DNA from: Dendrolimus kikuchii
Taxonomy: Eukaryota; Arthropoda; Insecta; Lepidoptera; Lasiocampidae
DNA: 64,000 nucleotides
Direction: 5' to 3'
NCBI GenBank assembly: GCA_019925095.2
Contig: JAHHIN020000030.1
Location: forward strand, 8,392,501 to 8,456,500
In this document: piece after piece, positions 21,182 to 32,224 of the stretch
Layout of the letters: each line of letters starts with the position of its first letter
Position numbering within the stretch: the stretch's first letter is position 1
Made by a program: the position numbers and the translations under genes
The notes under the pieces: model-generated
Database searches by the model: none
The model's input: only the letters and a program-made list of their open reading frames with translations
Told to the model about the DNA's origin: nothing

Positions 21182-24128
21182 ATGGCGCCGTCGACCTCTG
21201 CGCGAGCTTCACCCGTGCACGGGGACGGCGCGTATGTACAGCACGGGGACGGCGCGTATGTACAGCACGAAGACATCCCACCGTCCGGTAGCGTCCCAGA
21301 CTCGCTGGAGAACGCGCTCGACGGTGGGATTCGCGCGTTCAGTTGTTCCCGCCCCAATTCGCCTGCCTGTAGCTTGGTCTATACGGCGGCCGGATCGGCG
21401 GCGGCAGGGAACGGGTGCCCCACGACGACGGTGTCGAATAGCGCATGGGCTTCACCCATGCCGACGACATCGGTCTGCGACATATCGGGTCGCAACGTCG
21501 GGGACGGCCGCTCCACGACACCGGTTGCCGCGCGGGCTTCACTCGCGTCAACAACCGGGGTCGTGTGCAGGGACTCTGTAGGCGCGACAGCGGCGGCCCC
21601 TTCATCTTCCTTCCCTACTGGGATGGGAGCCGCTGTCGCAATGTTGGCGCCTGCGGGTACAGCGGCTGCGGCGGCGGCGACGACGGCTACGTCCCCGTCT
21701 TCGGCAGCAGCGGCGGCGGCGGATTCGGCGTCTTCGTGCTTGTTGTTTCCAGCATCGATGCCATCGGCCTCGGGTTCGGCGACGCTGTCCACGTCTTCGG
21801 CGGCAACCGTGCCCATATCGTGTTCCCCCGTTTTTGTGGCCGGATCGAGGTCGCGCTTTTGGGACCGGTCCCAAAGCAGCGACGCCGAGTCGGCCACTAC
21901 GTCGGGTGCCTCCACCCCAGCGCGCGCGCGCTCGCCTTTGCGCCCCGCGGGGGGCGCAACCGCGTCGGTACTCGCGGGTGCGGAGGAAAAAAGGGCGCAA
22001 GGCGCGCAAGGCCACCGCCGCCAAACTGGCCGCGGCTAGCCAGTGCGCCGCCCTCGTAGGAGACGTCTCGTCCTTCGGCCCAGGGGAGCTCCGCCTCGCG
22101 GCGAGCGCCCAAGTGGCCGAAATCCTTCAAATTGCGCAGACGTCTGGCAATCTGAAGGGGGGCTGCGTGCGTCGGCTGAAGGATGCCGCGAACAGGTTGT
22201 CGGACATTGTCGACACCCTGGCCACACGGAATCCGGAAACCGAGGCATGGAGGCTCGGAAACGAAAATGCGCGTTTGCGCATGGAATTGAACTCATTGCG
22301 GGGGGAAAATCTTTCCTACTGTAAGGAGTTTGAGGAAATGCGCAAGGCCCTAAAGGCCTCCGCTCCGGCTGTGGAGCCGGCGCCCGCTGTTGTGGCGACG
22401 CCGCCTCCCGTACCCGTCAAGCGGAAGGCCCGGGCTGTCGCGGCGAAGGTGGCGGCGATTCCGGAACCGCCCGCCGCGCTCGCTGCGGCTAAAAAACCGC
22501 GTCCGGCCCCTGCTGCGGTAGCAGGGCCAAAACCGGTTCCCGTCGACGGGACGGAACCGGCCGCGGCGCCCGCCGGCGGGGCGGCGCCGACGTCCATCCC
22601 GATCGGGCCCGGCGGCGGGGAGTTCGATGCGTTTTTGCGAGTCGTGCTCGACGCCGTCGCGCCGTTCGTTCGCGCGCAATTTGCCGCGATTGAGGACCGG
22701 CTGAACCCCGCGCCGACCCTCCGTCCGCCGCTCGCGGCCGACCGAGGTAAGGCGCCGGCGCCCAGACCGGCGCCTCGCGACCAGGCCACCGGAAGGCCAA
22801 GACCGGTCACGGCTGCCGCCACCGTCCAGCGAGGTCTGGGGGAAGCAAGTACCCCGGTCCCGGTGGAGGTGGTGGCGGCCCCGGCCGTCGGGGTGGCAGG
22901 CTCCCCACTGCCACCGGCCCCCCAAAAAAAGAAGCACAGGGGGGGCGTGAAGCGGACGCTCAGAAAGCAGCGGAGGGCGGCGCGCGCCGCCGCCGCTGCT
23001 TCAGCGGCCTCCGCTACGGTGCCCGCGCCTGTGGTGCCGGCCCCCAGGCAGCGGGCGGCGCCCGCGGCCGCGACACCGGTCGTCGCGGCGCCCGTCGTCC
23101 GCGCTCGCGTCACGCACGTCGCGCCGCCACTGGCGCCCGTGGCCCCCACCCCCGCCCCGGAGGGGGGGGCGTGGACCACGGTCGTCAAGCGGAAAATGGG
23201 TAAAGGGGCCAGGGCCGACGGGCCCCCTCCCCTCCCCCAGGCGCAAGCTGCTCCCCTGCCGACGGGGCGAGGGCAGCAACAGCGGAAAAAGGCTGCAAAG
23301 CCTGCGGTCGTATTCCGCGAGCCGAAGTCGGCCGCAGTTATCATTAAACTGCTGCCGGCAGCGGCCGCGAAGGGTGTCGGTTATCGCGAGGTCTTTGCAA
23401 AGGCCTCGACGGTGGTCGACATCGCGGCCATGGGCCTCCGCGAGGGGCTGAAGGTGGTGCGGACCGTCAGGGACGCGCGTCTCCTCGAGTTCCAGCCGGG
23501 ACTCGAGAGCGCGGCCAAGGCGGACCGCGTCGCCGAGGCTCTGCGCGGAGCCCTTGTAGGGATGGCTGAGGTCGTCCGCCCCGTAAAGCGTGGGGAGCTT
23601 TACGTCTCTGGGCTGGACGAATCAGTCACGGTCGATGGGCTGCGTGACGCGATCGCGCGCGCCGGCAACTGCCGGCGCGACGACGTGCGCACGAAGCACA
23701 TCGGTGCAGGACCGGGCGGTTTGGGCGCATCGTACGTGATGTGCCCCGTCGCTGCTGCCAAAGCCATCGTCGAGCTGGGCTACCTCGTGGTAGGCTTCAC
23801 CTCGGCGAGGGTGGAGGCACTGGAAGCCAGACCGATACGTTGTTACCGGTGTTACAACGTCGGCCATGGCACTCAGACCTGTCCGGACACGTGCCCGGAC
23901 TGGACTAACTTGTGTCTCCGCTGCGGTAAGAGCGGACACAAGATGCCAGTCTGCACGGCTCGGAACCCCCACTGCGCGGCGTGCGCGGCGGGGGGACTCA
24001 ACGCTGCCCACCCCACGTTAGCGAGGTTCTGCCAGCCTCCCTACGTGAAGGGCAAATTCGTCCATCCGAGGACGAAACAACGTACGGGTGCATCGGGAGT
24101 ACGCGCAATGGACACCTCCAATACCTAG
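21182..24128 (+). pseudogene. R1-clade ORF1, copy B (5'-truncated, frameshifted)
   Basis: The first part (21182 to about 21985) is in one frame. The rest to 24128 is in another, because copy A has about 22 extra bases near 1818-1850 that are missing here. Past that point the frame is continuous for over 700 codons, including the stretch that is broken in copy A. The CCHC knuckles and the third Cys/His cluster near the C-terminus are intact. The final codons read TSNT before TAG 24126-24128, and the ATG that overlaps the stop in copy A is ATA here. Confidence 0.85.
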
Positions 24129-27100
24129 TACGCCCGTAACAGTACTATTTCAGGCGAACGTAAACCACTCCCCCACCGCTCAGGACTTGTGCCTGCAGGC
24201 GATGGCGGAGTGGCAAGCGAACTTGGCCGTAATAAGCGAACCTTATTACGTGCCACCTAGCGGCAATTGGGTGGGCGACCTCGACGACGTGGTAGCGGTG
24301 GTGGCCAGAGCCGGATCTGGCACACCGCTTACATGTCTCGAAAGAGGAAAGGGCTATGCGGTGGCGGAGAGTGGGAGTATCGTCGTCATAGGCGTTTACT
24401 TTTCACGTAACCGCCCCCTGGCGGAGTTCGAGCTTCGCTTGGACGCCATCAGGGCTGCCATAGGCAGACTGTCGCCTAAAACGATTTTCGTGATGGGCGA
24501 CTTTAACGCAAAGCACTGTTCCTGGGGAAATGCGTTCACGGAACCTAGGGGCCGGGCGGTTGAGGAATGGGCTCTTCAATCCAGCCTGACCATATTGAAC
24601 CAGGGATCGGTCCAGACCTGCGTGCGCGCGCGGGGTGGATCGGTCATCGACCTGTCATTCGCCACTCATGCGGCCGCCCGCAGAGTTGTCGGATGGAGGG
24701 TGCTGGAGGAGGTGGAGTCGCTCTCTGATCATCGGTACATCAGATTTTAGCTTACCCCCTCCTCCGGTCCGAGCCCTGTTCATCGCCCCCCTCTCCTCCC
24801 GCGTTGGGCCCTTACCAAGCTCGATCCGGAGCAGGCCGAGGAGTGGGCACTCACGGAAAGCTGGGCCTAACCAGCCGAATTCGCGAACCTGGAATCGCAG
24901 GCAGAGCACATGCGCAAGACCCTGACGAGGGTTTGCGACGCGGCGATGCCTCGCGTCTCCAAGCGGCAGCCTCCGTGCAAGCAGGTCCACTGGTGGACCG
25001 AGGAGCTGGGCGAGATGCGAAAGGCAGTTCGCATCATCAGCCACAGGCTCAAACGCTGCAGGGTGCGCCGTCCTCCGGACTACGTCGCGGAAAATGGACT
25101 CGTGGGCGAGTTTAAGGAGGCCAGAAAGGCCCTTTCGATTGCAATACTGCAAGCGAAAGCCCGGGCTCGGGCCGAGCTCCTCGAGACGCTCGATCGGGAC
25201 CCTTGGGGGCGTCCGTACCGTGGGGCCCGCAACACGTTGCGGCCTTGCACATCCACGGTCACGGAAACGCTCGAACCCGAGGTGCTCCGGTCGGTTATCG
25301 ACGGGCTCTTCCCGGATCCGGGAAACTTCACTCCCCCCAGTATGGGTCCACCCGTTCCCGACACCCCCACGGACGAGGAGCCTCACTCCATCTCCGAGGG
25401 GGAACTAGACGTTGCCCTGGACCGGCTCCGGGGCAGGAAGACGGCACCGGGACCCGACGGGGTTCCAGGTCGACTCCTCTTCCTGGCCGCTAAACATCTA
25501 CGCGGCCAGCTGCGGGAACTGTTCGAAGCCTGTATTCGCGCAGGTCGGTTCCCGTCGCAATGGAAGGAGGGTCGTTTGTGCCTGATTCCCAAGGGAGGTC
25601 GGCCTCCCAACGATCCGTTCGCCTTCAGGCCCATAGTGCTGCTGAACGAGGTCGCTAAGGTCTTCGAAAAGATCTTGGCGGAGCGGCTCGTGAAGCATCT
25701 CGACACTGTGGAGCCGGGGCTTTCAGAAACGCAGTTCGGGTTTCGGCGGAGGCGCTCCACGATGGACGCCTTCGAGACGCTGCGAATGTTAACGGACGAA
25801 GCCGTCCAAGCGAAGGATGTCGTTCTTGCGGTGTCGCTAGACATAGCGAACGCCTTTAACAGCCTCCCCCATGAGACGATCAGGGAGGGGTTTCGCGCGC
25901 ATGGAGTCCCCCCGTACCTCACGAGTTGGGCGCGTACCTGCAGGATCGACATATCCTTTGGGAGGGCGATGAGTCCGGCAATCCCGAGTTAGGCCGGCAA
26001 CGCGTCGCGTGCGGCGTTCCACAGGGGTCGGTCCTCGGGCCGATTCTTTGGAACGTAGGTTATGACTGGATCCTTCGGGTTCCGGTCCTGCCCGGGGTAG
26101 GGCTGATCTGCTTTGCGGACGACACCCTACTCACGGCACGCGCTGCGTCATTTGCGGAATCCGTGGACGTCGCCAACGCCGGGTTGGCGATTGTCGTAGA
26201 TCGAATAGCTAGGCTGGGCTTGAGGGTCTCCCCCGCGAAAACGGAGGCCATCATGTTCCATAGGAAATTTCGTAATCCCCCCGCGGACTTGACCGTTTCG
26301 GTCCAAGGGGTGGCCATTAGAGTAGGGCCCCAGATGAAATATCTGGGGCTAGTTCTCGATGGGAAATGGCTGTTCAAAGCGCACTTTGAGCAGCTAATTC
26401 CCAAACTCGTCAAATCCGCGGGCGCACTCTCGAGGCTGCTTCCCAACGTAGGGGGCCCGGGAGGTGCGACGCGGAAACTTTACTCTGGCATCCTGAGAAG
26501 TATGGCACTGTACGGTGCACCCGTCTGGTCCATTGCACTTCACCGCCACAACAGAACCCTGCTGCATCGGGCGCAGCAGGTTCTGGCCGTGAGGACCATA
26601 CGGGGGTATCGCACAGTGTCGCGGACGGCGGCCACCCTCCTGGCAGGCGATCCGCCCTGGCATCTCCAGGCGGACGTCCTGACAGTGGTGCGCCGCACCC
26701 GGCAGGATGCCCTAGCTAGAGGCCTGACCTTCTGTCAGGTCGAAATCGAGGCAATGAGGAAGCGGGAAACCGCCTCCATGATCGCCGTCTGGTCTCAAGA
26801 GCTCGACAACCCTGCGGCCTATGGCGGCTACACGGTGGATGCAATCAGGCCATAGCTGACGGAATGGGTCAACCGCACCAGCGGCACCCTGACCTTCAGG
26901 ACGACACAGATACTTACCGGACACGGATGTTTCGATAAGTATCTGTGTCGCATTGTGGGCTGCTTGCCTTCCCCGGACTGCCGCCAGTGCGGCGCGCCCG
27001 ACACGGCGTTACACACGCTTGTCGAGTGCGCCGCATGGGCGCCGCAGCGTTTCGAACTTGAGACGCACGTAGGTCGTCGACTCGCTCTGCGACTTGGTCA

Positions 27101-27291
27101 AGGCCATGCTGCAGAGCAGCGACAATTGGGGGGCTGCGGTTACTTTTTGCGAGACAGTAATGTCACTCAAGGAGGCCGCAGAACGAGACAGGGAGAGAAG
27201 TCCTGCAGCGCGTGCCAATGCGTCTTCTCGAGGTCGCCGGCCTTCAGCTGGCACCCGGAGAGGCAGGTACGCGCATTACGTCCCTCCCTGA
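24121..27291 (+). pseudogene. R1-clade ORF2, copy B (nonsense and frameshift mutations)
   Basis: The full domain order is present: endonuclease (FVMGDFNAKH), RT including the FADD active site (ICFADDTLLTARA near 26107) that copy A has lost, a thumb region with MKYLGLVLDGKW, and a C-terminal knuckle CRQCGAPDTALHTLVEC near 26980. Breaks visible against copy A or by frame: TAG at 24748-24750 (GAG in A), TAA near 24868 (TAC in A), a 4-base loss near 25926, TAG near 26855, and a frame slip near 27088. The element cannot make an active enzyme. Confidence 0.88.
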
Positions 27292-27711
27292 GTTAGGTTC
27301 CGTTTACCGCGGGGGGCCTTTAGCTTGCTAGGAAGAGCAAAGGACCTTCTACCCCCGCACAACGAAGTGGGGTGTGTTCTCCCAGGGCACACTCCAGGCA
27401 CTTTATTGCGCTGGATCGGCTGGGCGTAACTATGTTCTAAATCTCAGCCTTTCCAACACATTCAAAGCGCAGGGTCGTCAGGGAGGAGGGGGTTTTTAGT
27501 GGGTATTGGGGTTGCTCGCCCGTGCAGCAACGCTCGGAGTCTTCCACACTATTCTGTGACGTCGATCGCGGACGGAGCGCTGCCAAGAGCATACTATTGC
27601 TGCAGTGTTATCGCCCCCGACCGACGCGTGTCGTTCCCCTAGCCACGACCCAGTTTGTGCGTAAATCGGTTAAGCATTTTCCCTCGCCTCAAAACAAAAA
27701 AAAAACAAAAA

Positions 27712-27721
27712 AAGCTGGAAC
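27712..27721. repeat. Target-site duplication, right, of R1 copy B
   Basis: AAGCTGGAAC, matching 21165-21174. The first A is ambiguous with the element's A-tail. Confidence 0.95.
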
Positions 27722-28129
27722 TGTGATAACAGCTTTATCAATTTTGACGCCCAAATAATCTTGCGATATCTCTTTCATCCTGCAAATCAACATTCCGTAA
27801 AGCTGGTCCGGCGAAAATAATTTCTTTTCCCCTTTATAATCAACACATATTTTAATCTTATTTTCATCGTTTGTAATTGAAAAAGGATATTTATCAATAC
27901 TCTTCAAGTCACCATATTTTCTTCCGATAAACTTTTTCGCACCGTAAACAGTGTTCTTAATGTCCAAACTTGATTTTCCCGCGTCGCCAATGAGTCGAGT
28001 ATGCGTGAAAGATATTACAGACGGCGTCGTCCTGCATCCATTCTCATTGGGTATAACTTCAACAGCACCATGTTTCCACACTGCAACACAACAACACGTA
28101 GTCCCTAAATCAATTCCTATAGCTACCAT

Positions 28130-28300
28130 TTTGGTTTAAACTTTCACAAAAACAGGTACTTACTACGTTTTCGCAACGAAGGCCAACTGAACTGATGCTT
28201 CCACGTGCTCTTCCCTTTTTATAACCTCGGCCAATGAAAATAGAATATTCCAGAGCATATCGACCAATCACAAACGAGATTCGGTAGAAGGCTCTAGAAT
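28130..28300 (-). promoter_or_regulatory. hsp70 heat-shock promoter
   Basis: Read on the minus strand. The heat-shock elements GAATATTC (28243-28250) and GAAGGCTCTAGAA (28287-28299, three GAA/TTC-type units with one mismatch) lie upstream of TTATAAAAAG (28215-28224). Overlapping initiators TCAGT follow at 28186-28195, the arthropod consensus, placing the start near 28192 and about 25-30 bp from the TATA box. The 5' UTR would be about 63 nt. CCAAT-type motifs lie at 28231 and 28264. All parts look intact although the gene is broken. Confidence 0.85.
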
Positions 28301-29691
28301 TGGGTTGCTAGGTGCACGGCGACACAATGGAGATTGCAATGCTAACATTTTTTTGAAGACCAAAAATATGAACTCCATTGACCTTTGTTATGTCTTCCAT
28401 CTCACTCGCTCTATCGTTCGGGTTACCAAGACATACGGTAAATTGCACCCAAATAATACTTTCTTCGTTTATCTTGTTATATATTAATGACGAAAAATTA
28501 GCAAAATATAATATTAATATCGAATAAATTAGCATAATATAGAAGCTGTAGGTTTACTTTTCTGCAAGAAAATTAGATGTCATAATAGAAAGGGCGGTAC
28601 TGGGTTTTTTCAAAGATAAGGAACGTCGGCTTTTATAGCCAAAGTCAGTAATTTCTTAAATAGTAATAGTAGAGTAGTTTACTCCTTCCAAATAATAAAT
28701 CACAAGAACATTTCAAATAATCTATTAAAGATTACAATTGTTAAAAAATAATTTTCAAATAATAATTATAAGTAGACAAAGTAAATAAATGAGTGAACAC
28801 TGACTAGAATTCGGGGCTCTCTGCTCCAAGACTCGAGGCACAGTGTCCAATGCATCTGGTCCAGGTCGGTAATTATTAAACAAATGCTCAATAATCGATA
28901 TAAAATTAAAGAACCTGTTATTACTTTTATGTTATCATTTGATAATTTGCACCGACTAACATAAAAGCAAACTAACACACGTGCGCTGTAAAAAATAAAT
29001 ATTTTTATTATTGTTAATCAATTATTTGTTCATACATACATATATATTATCACGCCTATTCCCATGGGGGCAGGCAGAGACTATGGATCTCCACTTGCGA
29101 CGATCTTGACAATCAACTTTCGCTTCATCTACTTTCATTAAACTCTTCATATACGCACGTTTATTTGAGATGCTTTTTACCTGACCTTTTTTTAACACTT
29201 CTATTTGATCATGATGTGTACTTCGTGGTCTACCAACACCAACTCTGCTATTCACAATGCTGTCATACGTTTGCTGATTTTAGATTAGAGAACTTAGATT
29301 ATCTTTATTCTTACGTCATCTATAAATTAAGTGACATATTCGCGCCGAGATATATACAAAAGTAAAAAAAATCTTCAATTTCCATCAGTTCTAAGAAATT
29401 ATTGTAAAATTTGTAAGATTTTATTTTATTTGCAAACAATAGACAGAGATTAGTTTTATGTAATGGAATCTTTTATTAAATAAGAAGGAAATTTTCCTTT
29501 GATTCAAAATATTATAACAATATTATTTCACAAAGTTGTCCCCAGCATTCGTCAAAAATTAAAAATCTACTTTGGCAACACTGAAACTAGATATGGCTTC
29601 CTGTCAAAAATTTAGTTTATGAGTTTCGTCTAATTCGATCGTATAACTGAGATTTTATATGATAAATGGTGTGTTTAAGTGATATTCTAGA
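28301..29691. other. Intergenic with one LINE fragment
   Basis: AT-rich. The only recognisable content is the LINE remnant at 29022-29258, listed separately. Confidence 0.5.
29022..29258 (-). pseudogene. LINE C-terminal remnant
   Basis: It reads GRPRSTHHDQIEVLKK, then RAYMKSLMKVDEAKV, then DRRKWRSIVSA before the stop, followed by a CATACATA-type tail. The same pattern (RACMTRVMNVKEASEVC, EWRSVVRAYP) occurs at 60713-60904, also next to a CATA repeat. Both look like 3' ends of one LINE family. The family is not named. Confidence 0.55.
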
Positions 29692-30978
29692 ATGAGTTGT
29701 GTAGTTCGTGGTTGCAAAAGTGCTTGGCATCCAACATCAGGCGTGAAATTCCACAAGTAAGTTGAATTAAATTCTTTTTGAGTTACATTAACATTTTAGG
29801 GAAATTAACACTAAAAGTCTTGCTATTTTATAATAACACATACAGAAATTGACGACACTTTCTTTGCATCATCTCCCACAGCGAATTATTCTACTAATAT
29901 GCTGTTAAATACGATTTATTGTATTGTAAACTATACATAAACAAGAGGAGTAGGGTGACAAGCTTCTTATTCTTAAAAATTGGTCTAATGATAAAAACTT
30001 CCTGTATAAAGTATTTACTGATATGTAGTGCTTGTAGTCTTGGCGTAACTTTTAATCTACATAATGAAGATCCAAGATTTTAAAACATTGTGAATTAAAT
30101 GAGCAAAATGATTTATTAAAAACAGTTTATAGCCTAATTTTGGACATTTCCACTATTTTTCTGTTTATTTCTATTTACAGTTTCCCTAAAGATCCAAACA
30201 AGAGGAATGCTTGGTTATCTGTAGTACCATTAAAGGGAAAATTTTATGAATCTGCGAAGATTTGTAGTCTTCATTTTAAGAATGCAGACTATAACTAGCA
30301 GGCCAGGTTGTCTGCTAAAAGATGCTGTACCAGTCTACTCATATCAATTGTGTAAATGTTGCAATGTGGTGGTAAGTGTTGGATAAGAACATTTGTGACC
30401 TTTATAGTATATATTATTATGTTCTTATGAAAAATGTATACCTCTATAAATCATTTTTAATTTCAGGATTGTGTTAATGTCCTATCAACTTCATGGACTC
30501 AATCACATACAGCTGTCAATGATAATGTTCCCCTAATGCTATTTCCAAAACAAGATATTGTAAGTGAACAAACTTTTATATTAGCAAATTATCTTATTAG
30601 ATAGACAGTATTCTGTGAATTACATTTTTATAAGTTTCCACTCATGAAAATAAAAACAATGAAAGTGAAATCTCCATTGGACATTTTTGACTCTAAATTA
30701 ATTTTAACTTTCGACAGGATATTGAAAATTAACCACCATACAAACGGCGTGCTTTGAAAGATTTTAATGTTCAAGTAAACTTCAAGACATCACGTGAACA
30801 ATCTTTAGAGAAGAGTAGAAAAATATTGCAGCAAAAGGTGAAGAGACAAGAGCGAAAAATTAGTGATATGATATCGCTCATAAATGTGGTCCAGGATTAT
30901 ACATCACAGTCTGAAATTGAAAATATTTTGGTCCAGGATTATACATCACAGTCTGAAATAAGTCTACCTGTTTCTTGA
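29692..30978 (+). pseudogene. THAP-domain gene relic, four exons
   Basis: THAP domains are C2CH zinc fingers that bind DNA. Exon 1 (29692-29756) encodes MSCVVRGCKSAWH...GVKFH with the first Cys pair. After a GT-AG intron, exon 2 (30181-30371) supplies FPKDPNKRNAWLSVVPLKG and KICSLHF with the distal Cys-x2-His. The junction is in phase. Exon 2 then shifts frame at about 30290 (TAG 30296-30298), after which RPGCLLKDAVPVYS is readable in the other frame. Exon 3 is 30467-30559. Exon 4 starts at 30718, meets TAA at 30730-30732, and continues open with a basic coiled-coil-like stretch (KSRKILQQKVKRQERKI) and a duplicated VQDYTSQSEI. An AATAAA follows near 31092. It has one frameshift and one nonsense codon, so it is probably dead. 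Confidence 0.75.
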
Positions 30979-31997
30979 TCAGCACTTCTATATAACCTAC
31001 CTTGTGAACATAGGGTTAACGGTTTTGCAGCGAAGGGTTCCTAACACTAGATGATTACGATTTATGGGCAATATTTTATGTTTTATTCATTTAATAAATT
31101 TTATTAATTTTCACTATATAAATTCTTTTATTCCATATCCCGCTCAATGCTTCGGCTTTGGTATGTCATTCCTAGACCTTTGAATCAGGGGGTGAGCGTC
31201 ACATACTCTATCAATTAAATCTAGAAATAGCAAAAACTAATTGTAATTTTATTTACCGAAAATCTCTATTGTTGATTATTATAAATAATTGGAAGTTTTA
31301 AAAATTATAAAGTATTAAATAAACAAGTAATCCTAAAGTTTCGACAATCATGTTTGGTATCGACATTTGGGTAGTGATCATCCCCCAGATTTTCTAAAGA
31401 ATATCTATCAGACAGTATGACGAGGTACTGAACAATGTATTCCATATCCTCGTATAAAAAGTATAGAGGGATGACATGTTTGTTACAAAATTAAATAAAA
31501 AAAACCCAACAAAAAAGAAAAGTAAACATTTAAAAAGTCGAAAATAATACCTATCGTTGAGCCCTCAAATTCGATAGAGATTGGCACGATAAGGTTTGCT
31601 GCGGGTTTGCGGGATACAAAAATTGTATCCGAATTGGTTGACTCGTTCAAGAGATACGGTGCCACAGACGGACAGCGGTCAAACTTATAATTTCTCTTTT
31701 TTCGTCGGGGGTTAAAAAATGGCAGCTATCAGGTTTTTGTTAATTGTTAAGCAAAATCAGTCATGGCAAACGATACAAAAACGAAAAGTAATTTATTATC
31801 CATATTTTTAAAAGAAAGTATTGTCACCCTAAAGAAAGAGATAAAAGACATAAGTGACGTCATTCAAGGACAAATTATTGGTCTTCAGTTAGGTATTCGG
31901 AACGCAATCTCCATTGTGTATTGAATTTTGAAGTTAATTTCAATCAACATCAGAATTCAAAAAAGGTGAATCAAGGAGATGGGGTAATTATAGCTAC
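30979..31997. other. Intergenic or intronic, repeat-derived
   Basis: AT-rich. 31483-31690 on the minus strand and 31305-31480 on the minus strand hold open frames without known domains. No intact gene is supported. Confidence 0.4.
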
Positions 31998-32167
31998 CTG
32001 ACGCCCCCCGACCCTTCCTGTGACATAATCAGGGCTGGTATCCAGCAACAAGTAGTCCTCATAACCTTCCGCCTCCTTTTCAGTCATCTCTTGGGTCTTA
32101 ACGCAGGTTTTTGCTTTCAGAATGTCATTTACTTCTTTTAGGCGGCCACGCATGTCTTCCAAATCAA
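31998..32167 (-). CDS. Astacin-family metalloprotease, exon c (partial gene)
   Basis: Third of three exons seen of a minus-strand gene for an astacin zinc endopeptidase. The 170-bp exon lies between an acceptor (TTATTCCTAG) and a weak donor (GTAGCT). Its first two bases complete the codon begun in exon b, and it then reads 56 codons in phase 0. It covers the early catalytic domain: AKTC, the conserved first Cys after a helix, then LLLDTSPDYVTGRVGGRQ, matching the astacin pattern Y-V-G-R-x-G-G-x-Q just before the GCxxxGTxxHExxH region. The second Cys that usually precedes the VGR motif is absent (SPDY). The catalytic exon should follow at lower coordinates but was not found. Assignment rests on these motifs plus WPGGLVPYVI in exon b. 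Confidence 0.75.
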
Positions 32168-32224
32168 CTAGGAATAATATAAGCCGAGCTATATTATTAA
32201 AATTTTACTTTTAGGGTTTTATAT

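Larger units (their letters stand above)
21175..27711 (+). mobile_element. R1-clade LINE, copy B, inserted antisense in hsp70
   Basis: A 6.5-kb copy of the same family as 331-6665, truncated at a point equivalent to about 1038 of copy A, within ORF1. It ends in an A-rich tail. The 10-bp duplication AAGCTGGAAC flanks it. Both ORFs carry inactivating changes, several of which are absent in copy A, so A and B complement each other for reconstructing the family. Confidence 0.97.
19684..28129 (-). pseudogene. hsp70-like: Divergent intronless hsp70, split by an R1-clade insertion
   Basis: Hsp70 chaperones bind unfolded peptides in an ATP-dependent cycle. The ATG is at 28129. Codons 1-139 (28129 to 27712) include IDLGTTCCCVAVW, RTTPSVISF, AKKFIGR and DKAVITVPA. 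The gene resumes at 21164 with YYNDAQRQATKTAG and runs to the stop at 19684, through INEPTATALAYG, DLGGGHFDVSV, LGGDDFDDR, VILVGGSTRIPKIQ, the substrate domain and a helical lid. 418 + 1481 nt make exactly 633 codons (632 aa), so the gene was intact when the element entered. Oddities: the usual Thr of DLGGGT is His (about residue 195), and the C-terminus (IEEIHDI) lacks EEVD. It was therefore probably a divergent heat-inducible paralogue rather than the main cytosolic Hsp70. As it stands only the first 139 residues could be translated. Confidence 0.95.

Noticed and set aside
31483..31690. Astacin catalytic exon
   Set aside because: No HExxH or GCxxxGT motif. The sequence has a repeat-like character, and I found no HExxHxxGxxH-compatible stretch on the minus strand to the left.
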